The notes below the pieces were generated by a model. It searched no databases, had not been told where the DNA came from, and worked only from the letters and a program-made list of their open reading frames with translations. The position numbers were made by a program, and so were the translations under genes. A stretch of 64,000 nt of DNA, from positions 30,738,636-30,802,635 of the forward strand of contig NC_056002.1 of the NCBI RefSeq assembly GCF_018446385.1, read 5' to 3'. Below are positions 10,413 to 21,645 of the stretch, piece after piece (the first letter of the stretch is position 1; the number at the start of each line of letters is the position of its first letter). Source of the stretch: Zingiber officinale (Eukaryota; Streptophyta; Magnoliopsida; Zingiberales; Zingiberaceae).

Positions 10413-11440
10413 TCATACGACTTTAACCAGTCGGATAGTCTTGTTCCACAACTGACGCTCCTTCCGGTCCAAACTTCGTACCAGAACCTCCTCATAAGTG
10501 ACGTCAGACTGAACTGGAACTGAGACATCTATCAACACATATATCAGATCGGGTACGTATCTCCTCAGCGTAGATACGTGGAATACAGCGTGAACGCCTG
10601 CCAAGGACGGCAATAGTGCCAACCGATAAGCTACTGCTCCAATCCTTTCCGAGATCTGGAAAGGTCCAATGTAACGCGGAGCTAGCTTACCTCTGAGGCC
10701 AATCTCTTCACCCCTTTCATGGGTGAAACTCGCAGAAATACCTAGTCGCAAATAGAGAACTCTAAAGGTCTCTGACTCCGGTCAGCATAACACTTCTGGC
10801 AGTCTTATGCCTCTGACATCCTCTGTCTGATAATATGGACCAACTCTGCCTCATGCTGAGCTCTATGAGGTCCCAACAACTGGGCCTCAGGGATTCTCGT
10901 CCTGATCGACAACTGAGCAACCATGGTAACAAGAACACCCTGCTCTATCTGTCCCTGCTCCTCAAGGTCTAACTCAGAGAAACCCTGAATCAAATTTGTG
11001 ACCACAACTCGGTGGCAAGCTAAAGTCCCTCTGGACTTCTGGCTAAGTGCATCGACAACCACATTATCTTTTCCCCAGTCCAAGTAAACTTCACGCCTTT
11101 CATGGTCACGCGTGAAAGTAGCATAGCTATGCGGAAGAAACCCTCGACGAAAGGTCTGTAATATCCTGCGAGTCACAAAAGACTGCGGATCTCCTACACT
11201 GATTTCGGCTGCTCCCAACGGTAACAACCTCTATCTCCTGTGGAACCACGGTACACTCCTACTGGTGACCGTGTGTCCCAAACATCATAACAAAAGACAA
11301 TCCAAGCCAGCACTACTAATAATCACATATAGATGTTCTCGTCGAATCATCTCTAAATCTATGCAAAGGTAGTGTACGTGACTCACCTCGGATCCATAAT
11401 AGATCACATTATCGTCCACAAAGATAATGGAAACCTATCC
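10413..11440 (-). pseudogene. Deleted pol of the nested chromovirus: RT, RNase H end and integrase C-terminus
   Basis: Reading leftward on the minus strand, an RT active-site remnant (FVDDNVIYYGSE) lies near 11420-11390. A frameshifted piece of the RT connection follows around 11240-11120. The RNase H C-terminal tail (VDALSQKSRGTLACHRVVV) comes next. The frame 11227-10805 then passes, without any zinc finger or DDE core, into LLGPHRAQHEAELVHIIRQRM, which belongs near the integrase C-terminus. After a TAA, the frame 10751-10413 carries the integrase C-terminal domain. At least two internal deletions are needed: one inside RNase H and one removing the integrase core. Confidence 0.82.
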
Positions 11441-11444
11441 AAAC

Positions 11445-14400
11445 ATCCTCGACATATCAGGATCATCGAGTCCCTGAAAACATCTAAGGCACTGTAAGCC
11501 TATATGGCAAAAATCAAGACACATAATGTCCGTATCACAGACATTCTTATCCATAAGATCTCCAATAATAAATCGAAAAATCTGATCATCAATAACATAA
11601 ATCACCAAAGAATAAATCCTCCAGAGTGAGAGCAACGCTCCATCACAGGAAACACCACATATGTGGGAGCAACGCTCTACCACAAGAAATCCTCAACATG
11701 TGGGAGCAACACTCCACCACAAATAATCTGAAATATGTATCTGCAATAAATATAGGAGCAATGCTCCGCTACCAGCAATCCGTGATATGTGGGAGCAACG
11801 CTCCACCACAAAACAATACCCAAGTACCCCAAGGCACCTAACTATCCAGCTAGAGACTGTACAAGATCTCTCTACCACAATTCGTTGTGGTTAGCCTAGG
11901 ATATAACAACCTAGTAACTAATCAAATCCATCATCAAATCTATCAGCATCCTAGTGGGTCATCCACTGATAGGAAAATTAGTTGATGAGTTAATTCAACA
12001 AATGACATAATGCAGTCACTCCACATTCTGCATTCAGTATAAGTAGAATCATCATACTGCTACCAATGTATACACCTAGCACACATGCTCACACAACATA
12101 TGTATGATCAACAAAATCCTCCAATTATTATACACCAAACATACTCACACCTCAGGTATATTCAGTATGATACCTCCAACAATACATACCGAACACGTGT
12201 GCAAAATCAATGTAGGTAAAATCAATAATACACCTCAAACAACACCCACATGATATATCTTCACCTATGCCCAGAGTATAACCAACATATACTTCCAATA
12301 AAGCATACTAAACTCAGGTGCACTCACAAATCAAACATATCAAAAAGTTACCTCAGATACCACACCAAACACATATGTACATATCCCAACTCAGATTAAA
12401 TCGACAAAATGCCTCCATCAAAACACCACCGATGTACTTATACTACATCTCGGATTAAATCAACAAGATATCTTCAATAATACATCCAGATACATACATC
12501 GAACTACATATCTATAATCCACTAGGAACCTTCAAACCATATCAGAACATGGTTACATATACTACTTGCAAATGGACAGTCTACCACAGGACTCCTACAA
12601 CACATAACAATCATAATATACATCCAATATAGACATGCAAAATCAGCATACCAGCTCAATCAAAAAGACCAACCTTATGCTACCAACACCCATGGGTTAC
12701 GGTATATCTAAACAAAATTCATGCATATGAATCAAGCATGAATACACCAATCAAAAACAACCCTAAATCAAACAGCCTAATCATCCAGTAACAACCCTGC
12801 TATAGGTTCAAAGGAACTAGTATCAGACAAGAAAGATATACACACCATGGTATAACATTGCAAGTCAATGTCATACACTACCAAGACTATATCTAATGGG
12901 GAAAATTTTATCATCATAAATCCAAATGTACTCTTCCAGTATACACTAGTAACAATTGTATCCCATAAGTGTTAAGCAATTAGCTCTACACTTCCTTACA
13001 TCAGCGGGGTCACATATCCCAAACACCCTCTAAGTTAACCCACCAGGTATATACAATCCACGGTCAAAATCTTCATGGAATAGGATACGTCGATCCTTTA
13101 TAACCTATCCAAGCCGATAATGATATATGGCTAAATCATTCATTTTCACGTCAGTACAAAACATGTACTCAAATGTGCTCTAGATACATAACTAAGCACA
13201 AATAACCTAAAGGTTCGAACCTCTAAAAAAAAAATAGAGTATGGCAATCCTCTACTGATCAACCAACAAAACTAAATCATTCATCTACTAACTAATCAAG
13301 AATACCTTAATCCTCCACAAGCAACTAAGGTATATCCAACTACATAATATCATATGTATAAATGTGTACGACCCAAAAGAAAAAGTCAGAATTTAAGAAC
13401 ATCAAGACACTCTCATCTTCATCCTCAAAAACATCAGCCCACACTATATCAGATGAATAAATCTCCACTCCCCATGAGGGCAAGTTAGCATTCAAAATAT
13501 CAATCATTATTTTTTCCACATAGTCCCATATCAGAGGAAGCATATATCATTTTTTTTTTCATCCTGTTAACTATCCATAACCAACCAGATTTATTAAAAT
13601 CTCATAGGTACATTCAACCGTAAAACTCTCCAACACCCAATTTATAATCTGATCATCAACCATAATCATCAAACCTGTGAATATCATAAATGACACTCAC
13701 TATGTCACCCTCAATGACAACCCAAATATAAATCATCAAAATAGTTATCCACTAATAGATTATCAAAACAAATATCTAGTAATTGATCATCAGACAACCA
13801 CATAACATTTATCCTCATAAATCATTAGAAATCAACATATCACAATACCTGATCTCACCATATCTCTCAACCTCAAACCATTCTCAACAATGATCAAACA
13901 TGATAACCCCCAATGACCAATTCCCATCGTATCGGGTACCCTAATATCCAAAAGGTATGAGTATAAAAACTCTACTGGCTAAGTCAACAGGAGTCTGTAG
14001 GTATCATCCACTACCCAGCTAACAAAAGCAGAGGCTGGTATGTGCCTCCATCTCCTACAAGTAGTAACAGAAACTAAAACTACTGATGATATGATATGAA
14101 AAATCATCAGAGACTATAATACTTGATCTCTATTAAGGTCGACCATGCTCAATGGCTAACCCATCACATGAAATATGGCTACAACAACCAGACAAGTACT
14201 AAAGATAAAGTGCTAATACATGTCAAACTATCATAAAATAAACATCATACCTATATGCCGTCTGGAGATGTTCCGTCGCTGTCCAGTCCCCAACATGACC
14301 TCAGAATTCCGTACGAGAAAAACAAACACCGGAAATCCATATAAACCCAAAACGGAAGTTCATAACAAAATCGAAACGGAAAATCCGTGCAACCCAAAAT

Positions 14401-14660
14401 AACTGCCCAGACTAATCTGTCTCGCAACTAGGGCTAGTATAAAAATGTCCAAAATACTAAAAGCAGGTATCCATAACCTGCTCTGATACCAATAAATTGG
14501 TATCAGATAAATCTTGAAAATCCAAAATACAAAAATCCAACAAGTATCGCCAAACTTTGGCGCTCTGATACCATATCAATTGGTATCAGGTTATACCAAC
14601 TATGCAAAATACGAAAACAAAGATCGTAAAAATCCAGAACACACAGCAAGTATCGTATAC
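11445..14660 (-). other. Non-coding internal region of the nested chromovirus
   Basis: This 3.2-kb stretch is where gag, protease and the RT N-terminus should be. I find no recognisable domain on either strand and no ORF above about 80 codons. The plus strand is rich in A and C. Positions 11620-11815 hold several copies of an imperfect palindrome, GGAGCAACGCTCC, at spacings near 45-60 bases. Either the coding part has decayed beyond recognition or it was replaced by unrelated sequence. Confidence 0.6.
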
Positions 14661-14662
14661 CT

Positions 14663-14674
14663 GCTCTGATACCA
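14663..14674 (-). other. Primer-binding site (initiator tRNA-Met type) of the nested chromovirus
   Basis: The minus strand reads TGGTATCAGAGC six bases beyond the end of the LTR, the classic complement of the initiator tRNA-Met 3' end used by many plant LTR elements. It fixes the element's orientation as minus. Confidence 0.9.
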
Positions 14675-14680
14675 CTAAAT

Positions 14681-17238
14681 TGTCACGCCCCAGAGGAGTC
14701 TCTGTCCGAAGAAATTTCGGCAGCATCTCCCCTGTACGGCGGACAATATGAAACTTTCTACATATCACATATACATCAGCCACAGGCGGCTGGAATGATA
14801 ACAATAAAATAAAAACAAACACCACGCAGTTTATAAAGATATTCAGCCTCTGGCTGTCACAACCACGCAGTTAATAATAGTAATCAATAACAATAGGACT
14901 CTGACTCGAAATCCACCCTACTCCACTACACTCGTAAAGCTCAAATCCAACGAACTCACCTCTTCTGCCGTCCAGGCAGGCACGTAGTAAAAATGAAATC
15001 CAATATCATATCAAAATCCATCAAAAGGTGTCACTCCATACAATATTCATAGGAAAAATCCAAAGACAATACTAAAACAAAGTCTGATATAGAAAAAGGC
15101 CAAAATAAAACAAATAACGAACTAGTAGAGAACTGGCTCTACGTGCATATGGGGGGCCAGCGACTGGAACTGCTCCGGACAGCCTCAACCTGAAAATATC
15201 AACAATGGAGGCGGGGTGAGTCCAACACTCAGCAGGTACAACTGATATGCATAATAAAACAAATAACAGACAACACTAATCATGCGTACAGTCTCCTGAA
15301 ATACGAGAAGGAATAAATGCAACTGGAACGAAATCAGGAGATAACTGTACTAACCGGGATCAAGGTACAAAGGTAACAGGTCGTCAGACCGAAGAAATCA
15401 TAATCCTGTATGCATGTCAATCAAATGCATCCATACAAATGCAGCATATAAGTGCAACAATCACAACAATAAAATGCAATAAATGCATATGGTGACCGTG
15501 CACTCGGACATCACTGCTCCTGACAGTGACTGAGTGGACGGAATGCTGTCGGAGTACTCCTGTCCTCTGGCCCCAAATCATAAATGGGGGAGCTCAATGC
15601 TCTCATCTCCCGGTACACAATGACGGGGAGGATATCTCTGCCGGCTACCACGCTGAGTCATCTGACCAACGGAGCCAAACAAAGTCCACCATCTGCCGGC
15701 TACTACGCTGCTACTCTAAATGCCAGCGGAGCCAAAGAGTCACCTGACCAACGGAGCCAAACAGCAGAACCGCCACACTCCAGCCAGATATACAACTAAT
15801 CCATGGGTGGTGTGTGCAGTACATGTAACTGGCGATGGGCTCAACCAAAGTGGAGCCGACAATCGCACAGCATGCAATCATGATGCATGACACTAAAAAC
15901 ATGGCATAGTCCATATAACTAGATACAAGTGTGTACCACTGGAAGAAGTATCAAATAGAAGGTACACCAATCAAATAGGGTATCAAATAAACCCTAGATC
16001 CAGAACATATCATAGCATGTGGTTGGTTCACTACCTAAAGCATATGTGATCAGGTAGATATCATGCAGTGCAGCATAAATAAACAAACAAACATGTAACT
16101 AATCATGTAGCGACCAACCGAAACAAACAGATAACACAATTATTGTTATATGTTAAACATATTATCATGCATATCAAAAGACATAAGTCAAAGTACCCGC
16201 CTCCAATATAGAAAGGTCCAATCTGATGTCGAGATGCTCGTCTCGCGTCAAAGTCCTGCGTCAATCGATACACATATATTTATTTAGCTAGAACTCAATG
16301 AATAGCTAAATAAAATCTCAACGACTACTAGGGTAAGATCCTAATCAACCTTCAAAAACATCTCTTCCTAACACAATCAACAATCCCAAACTTACCTCAA
16401 TTCACTTATCTCTGGGCTCAATCCGTATCACCAACACCTGCAAACATTCTAGCCCGCATAAGGATTCTGGTGGAGCTACTATAATCCGACAACAAGAAAT
16501 TAAATCCAAACTTACCCCTAGATGTCTTCTAATGGCTCTTGGCAAATCACAAAAATATACGACCAGATCCTTACAAGCCGGATTCTAAACACATCGTACC
16601 CCAATCAGGTCCAAAGCTTCCTCTGATGAAATCACAATGCCACTGTGGTGCCGAGCCAAGACAACAAAGGTGGCAACGATGCTAGGGCACGAGCACAGCG
16701 AAGAAGATCCCTGCGATCGCCAGCTGCTCAAGCAAGGAACAAGGCGGGGGGGTCGGCAGTGGCGTCGGAGCAGGCTAGGGCACTCGAGATGGAGGAAAAC
16801 TCGACTCTGATGTGAGGTGATCAGAGATAGGGCTCGCGGTGGCCGGCTGTGGTGGCGGCGCGAGATGCTAGGGCTCGGCAATGTGGCGGAGCAAGGTGGC
16901 TCATGCTCGCCGGCACTTAGGCAGGGACAGAGGATGTGGCGGCAGAGGAGAAGAAGAAGGAGAAATCGCTCGGGATCGGGGAAGGAGGTTAGGGCACGCA
17001 CGGGTTCGGCGGGGAGAGGGTAAGAAGAGGAAATAAAGAAAATAAATAGAAATAAAAGAAAAGGAAATGTAAATATAAACATTTCCTTGCTTAAACGGGG
17101 TAGCCTAAACAGGCTTTCCCGGGCCTCATTTTTATCCCCGTTAACTCATCCGTACGAGTTTCGAAAAATTCCCGAAAAATTTCCAAAAATTCCGGACAAT
17201 TCCCTTATTAATATTTTCTATTTTTCCGATATTTTACA
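14681..17238 (-). repeat. 5' LTR of the nested chromovirus (minus orientation)
   Basis: This LTR is 2558 bp long and pairs with 7661-10226. It carries the same 165-codon minus-strand ORF at 16585-17082. It would contain the promoter for minus-strand transcription of the element. Confidence 0.9.
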
Positions 17239-17243
17239 TAAGC
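17239..17243. other. Target-site duplication (right) of the nested chromovirus
   Basis: TAAGC here repeats 7656-7660 exactly. The Tat sequence resumes directly afterwards. Confidence 0.9.
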
Positions 17244-17471
17244 GGCAAGGGAAAGTAGTGACAAGTCGTATGCCACCTACGCCCGCTTGGGAGGCTTAGT
17301 TGGCCAAGTTGTGTATCATAGGCCCCGACCAATCACCTACAAGCATGCAAAGTAAAAATGAAGTTGCACAACACAGATAAATTTTTCATTGAAATCAGAG
17401 GAATCAAGGCCGAGTGGCCGAATTACAAAAAGGGAAGTTTGTGGCCGAACGACCGAATTACATAAAGACTT

Positions 17472-19685
17472 TTATTCTAGAAAATCATAAAGGTCCTTAG
17501 GGATAGTGCTAAGGAGCGCCGCATAGTCTTGGGCCGGGATGCTGGCGGAGTCAGGGAGCTGACCCTTGGACTTCAGGTAGTCCGTCGTGGTGGCGAGGGC
17601 AAGCTCAAAGGTAGTGTACATCCGTTCGCAAACTTTCTCCGAGAATTCGACCGAACGGATGTAATTTAGCCTCAAGGCGGCGACCTGGCCTGGCTCAGCC
17701 TCCTGGTATTCTTTGAGGGCCGCTCGGGAGGCGTCGGCGGCGACCTGGTGTTTTTGCAAGGCAGCCTCAAGCTTCGTCACCTCGTCCGATCGGGCCGCCT
17801 TCTTGCCGGCCAGCTGATCCATCAGCTCCTTAACCCGTTGCTCCAGGCCCCGCGCCTCGACGTTTTTCTTCTCCAGGTCGGCGATGGCCGTCTTCTTCCG
17901 ATCGGTGGCAAGACTTATCTTCCGATCGAGCGTCTTCACTTGTCTTTCAAGTTCTCCCAGAGTATAGGCCTGATCGGCCGTCTTCTTTTGCTCAGCCGCC
18001 AACAGATCTTGGGTCTTCTTGAGCTCTTTCTGCAGCTCGACGTATGAAGGACCCTGGGAGGGCGCGCCGCCCGAACTCCTTAGCCTCTTTAACTCTTTGT
18101 CCACCATGGCCAGACGATTGGAGACAGTGATCTCCTCTACCCATCTCTGACATAAATAAAATCATTAATAGCCGATCGGAATTACGGCATAAAAAACTTC
18201 AGAAGAAAACACACTTACCCTAGTGGCCTGCTGCATGTGGCTATTGGCTAGATTGTCGAGTGGAATCATCGCGACACGCGCCCGAGCGTCGGCCCACATC
18301 TCGGCTAGGGGCCCCTTCATGGTGATCATGTGCTCAGGCGCGGTTGGCCGATCGGACTCGGGCATCAACTCTTCGGTGGGGAGATGCAGGGAGACCCTGA
18401 TGGTACGGCGCCGACCGGGAGTCGTTTGAGCGGAAGCTGGGGAAGGATCGGAGGCCGATGCAGAAAACTAGGACAAAATGGTCGAGCGTTGGACTCGGCG
18501 GGGAGAGGGTGGAAGGGTGCTGACAGGTATGGCCTCGAGGGGGTCCGCGGACGCGTCCAGTTGAGACGGGGTCCGATCGGATGAGATTGCCTCCACCGCT
18601 GGGGCTTTGCCGCGAGAATCGGCGGTGGTCCGTTCGGACGGCTAGACCGCGGAAGTGGTCGATCGAAGGGGTGTCTCGGTTCGGCGCCTCTTTTGTCGGA
18701 GGGGTCACTCTTCCTCCTGAGCGGAGCCTTCCTCCTGAACTGTTGGTCCCCTGCTGGGGGTGGCGCCTCTTGCTACATCCCGGGGAGAGGCTTGAGCGGC
18801 CGACTCCTCGTGAGTCCCGCTCTCCCCTTCGTGTGAGCCGACCGACTCAATGCCAAGCAACTCCTACTCCTTGGCAGCTGCGGCCTCTAGCGCCGCCGCT
18901 TTCCTCTTCAAAATCCCGGCCATCAACGGACTCCATGACAATGTCCGCTGCAAAGGAAAAAGGAGAAAATCAGTTAGCAATCAAGGTGAATGTACAAGTA
19001 AAATTCTTACCGAAGCCACTCGGGAGGGGAGTCTGGATCGGACTCAGGCCAAATATGTACATCACCCCTTCAGGTAAGAACTTGTTGATGTCGAACTTCA
19101 GACCGGCTAGCATGTTGGCAGCGTGAAGATAGTCCGGTCGGGTCTTGAACCTCTTTAGCTCAGGGGAGATTGGCGGTCCGACCTGCCACTGGGTTCGGAA
19201 GGAGTTCGGGAAGACGAAGATAGAAGTAGTACTCTTTCCAATGTTTATTGGAAGAGGGCAGTTTATTAAAGAAGACTAAACCGGGCCAAGCCTGGAACAT
19301 GTAAGTACCCAGCTCGGACTGTTTAGGATAATAAAAATAATAGAAGACCTCCGGTCGGAGGGGAATGTTGTGGATTTTGAATAAGACAACAACGCCGCAT
19401 AGAAGGCGGAAGGTGTTAGGGACTAAGCTTCCGAGCGGAATGCCGAAAAAATTACAGACTTCTACGATAAAGGGATGGATTGGAAATCGCAGACCGGCTA
19501 TGAACTGGTTGCGAAAAACACAGATAGCTTCGCGCGGCGGTTTGTGTGGCCGAGATAAGTTTAAAATCAGAGAGGATGTCAAAATTGTCCATCAGAATAT
19601 CGGCGTCACGCCGATCGAAGCGCGAATCCATGGTGGTATACCACGGGCCGAGGGCTGGGTCTTGAGGCTGAGAGGAACTGGCCAT
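17472..19685 (-). pseudogene. Antisense spliced gene in the 3' part of the Tat element (gypsy-associated domain plus coiled coil)
   Basis: This gene is encoded opposite to gag-pol. It starts at 19685 (MASSSQPQDPALGPWYTTMD), continues after a frameshift near 19555 as FIAGLRFPIHPFIVEVCNFF and CGVVVLFKIHNIPLRP, then GPPISPELKRFKTRPDYLHA. This resembles the plant 'putative gypsy type transposon' family (Pfam PF04195, from memory). Two minus-strand GT-AG introns fit: 19010-18948 (63 bp) and 18218-18147 (72 bp). The latter joins HMQQATR to RWVEEITVSNRLAMVDKELK in frame. The last exon (to 17472) encodes about 220 residues of heptad-like coiled coil rich in Lys, Glu, Ala and Leu. A frameshift and stops (for example around 19160 and in the 18.7-18.9 kb exon) make this copy a pseudogene. 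The protein's function is unknown to me. Confidence 0.75.
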
Positions 19686-20336
19686 TGTCCGAACGGGTGA
19701 AACCACAAAAGGCGAGAAGAGGCAAATGATAGAAAGAAGAAGACGACAAACAATACAGCAACCAGAGAGCGAGAACTCGGCAAAAAACACGAGGATAACA
19801 GAGAAGGGGTAAGGACCTTACAAAGAAGCTGAGGATCGAAAGGAGGAGGCTGGAGATCGCTGGAAACGGAAAAGCGGGATCGCCGGAAGTCTGAAACGCC
19901 AGAGGAAGCTGTGGAGCACGAGAAGGCATAGATGCGGCGAGGATGGGGAGAAGGAGAAGACTTTATAGGGTTGAGCCCGAGCGGCCTCCACCGTCGGATG
20001 CAGGTCACGGGAACCGAAGCATGCATCGGGTCGTCCATTTTAAACTGCATCGGTCTCGTCGCCCGCGACGCCGCCACCGTACGATGACGGCAGCAGCGCC
20101 ACGTGGCATTCGGCCACTGGAGTGCATTTAATGAGCGCCTTCATGAGGCACAGAGCGCATGCCCGGCCTTAATGTCGAAGATTGATGCAAATTTCGAAGA
20201 GATCTGAGAAATGTTGGCGTTGACTAAGGTCATAACTACCCCCGTGGGGGTCGAGTGGAGGATAGTTTCACAGAGACGCCGCTCAGCGTGACTGGCGGTC
20301 CAGTCAGTCAGACTAATCGCCTCCTTCGACTAGACT

Positions 20337-20351
20337 TGAAGGGGAGGCAAG
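20337..20351 (+). other. Polypurine tract of the Tat element
   Basis: GAAGGGGAGGCAAG directly precedes the 3' LTR start (TGATCC), the expected position and composition for plus-strand priming. Confidence 0.8.
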
Positions 20352-21152
20352 TGATCCGACAGTAAGGACGGGGGACCCCCTTTGTGGGGAGCTAATGACA
20401 CGTGAAGGTCAGAAGTCAAAAGGGTCAGCATGAGGCCCATCCGATCGAAGAAGGATCGGGTCAACCGGCCGAACGGGTCCAGGCGGAACCAAAGACAACC
20501 CGACGGGGAGTCGGGTTTCCGACGCTCATGGTGAACAGGGTCGCCGGGCCGAGCAGATAGCCCGCTCGGCCGAGGCGTAAAGCATCAATGCTGTGAAGGA
20601 ACAGTCTCAGCCGAGTACCCGGTCGAACCGACACCTACACCCGGTCGGACCGATGCCTGCCGAGCGGATGGACGCTCGGCTCGGGGAAAAAGAAGACAAG
20701 GACAAGGGGACATTGGGCAACATCTTCTGACAACATGCATGTTCGACGACCAAGCCATACATAGAATCCTACGACAGAAGGTTCTGTTGTCCCATTAGAG
20801 AGGTGCTCGGACTGTAGCAGTATGGTGTAAGACATGCTCCTCTGGTAAGCCCATACTAAGGTATGATAAAAGACACGTGTACACCTCGGTAGGTGTGCAT
20901 AAGCCTCCTCACAGCTCTATATAAGAGCCCTCAGAGTTCGCCGGAGGTACACGCTCTCTTATCTTTGGAGCCACTTCATCATTTTCCTCTTGCCTGACTT
21001 GAGCGTCGGAGGGTCGTCGCCGGTAACCCCTTCCCGGCTCGACTTCCTTACAGGTTCGCTGGAGATCCATACGACCGGTTAGAGATCCACATCATCATCT
21101 GGAAGAGTGTCACATGTTCAGCGCCCATCAACTCAGCGTTCAGACAGGATCA
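20352..21152 (+). repeat. 3' LTR of the Tat element
   Basis: This LTR is 801 bp long, the same length as the 5' copy. Its TATATAAG box is at 20918-20925. It ends 493 bases before the start codon of the next host gene and points towards it, so read-out transcription into that gene is possible. Confidence 0.93.
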
Positions 21153-21645
21153 TAGTTATTAAAATTGCTTTAAGTATTTTCGAGTGCGACTTATTATTAA
21201 AGAAATGATTGGAATTAATCATTCTCTTTTAACTCGCCAGTCTATCCTCACAAATTGCCAATGCTCCTAAGGAGGGATTAGAGATTAAATTTTATTTTAA
21301 AAAATAAAATAAAATAAAGGTATTATGGGAAAGAAAATAAGAAAAGGTGAATTCTAAAATGAGTATTTTTCTTGGAAAACTTTTACAGCGTTTATTAAAT
21401 TGCGTTTTTTTTTGTTTTTTTTTGCCAAATTACATTCGCAATTTGGGGGAAAAAAACTTCATGCTTTTTATACAAATCTCTCTCTCTCCGTGCAGTGTAT
21501 CGCGTAGTCGTAGTTGAGCTCCGCTGAACCCTAGCCCTAACTTTCGCTCTCGCTCTCGCTCTCGCTCTCGCTCCCGTGAATTCACCATCTCTCGGCGTTT
21601 ACCCTTCGCCCTCGCCCCCGGTTCCGGAGTCTGTGGCGGCGTGCT
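21153..21645 (+). promoter_or_regulatory. Promoter and 5' leader region of the WD40-like gene
   Basis: Between the Tat LTR and the ATG lie about 490 bases: an AT-rich stretch, a TATACAAA at about 21468, then a pyrimidine-rich leader with a CTCTCG hexamer microsatellite (about 21545-21575). The transcription start is not defined by sequence alone. A GAACCCTAGCCCTAAC run at about 21526 resembles a telo-box-like element. Confidence 0.45.

Larger units (their letters stand above)
7661..17238 (-). mobile_element. Nested Ty3/gypsy chromovirus (Tekay/Del-like), minus strand, internally deleted
   Basis: Two long direct repeats (7661-10226 and 14681-17238) are bounded by an exact TAAGC duplication. 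Orientation is minus: a tRNA-iMet-type primer-binding site adjoins the right LTR and a polypurine tract adjoins the left LTR. The pol remnant includes the integrase C-terminal region of chromoviruses (KLAPRYIGPFQI, HAVFHVSTLRRYVPD). LTRs make up more than half of the 9578 bp. Most of gag, protease and RT cannot be recognised, and the integrase core is absent, so this copy is non-autonomous. The two LTRs differ by about two dozen substitutions and a few short indels, so it is much younger than its Tat host. Confidence 0.92.
902..21152 (+). mobile_element. Composite Ty3/gypsy Tat-lineage LTR retrotransposon with nested insertions
   Basis: Two direct 801-bp repeats (902-1702 and 20352-21152) begin TGAT and end ATCA. 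Between them in plus orientation lie a primer-binding site, gag, protease, RT, RNase H, a second RNase H, integrase, a 65-bp tandem array, an antisense gene and a polypurine tract. The second RNase H between the RT-linked one and integrase is the known hallmark of the Tat lineage. Two later insertions inflate it: a 690-bp MITE in gag and a 9578-bp chromovirus downstream of integrase. Removing both with their duplications leaves about 10 kb. The coding regions carry stops and frameshifts, so this copy is dead. The five bases flanking the ends (CGGTT and TAGTT) match at only three positions, so the target duplication has decayed or the element is recombinant. Confidence 0.93.

Noticed and set aside
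18330-19126. Plus-strand ORFs of 84 and 181 codons opposite the antisense gene
   Set aside because: They are shadows of the antisense exons and cross both strands' splice sites. They have no family resemblance.
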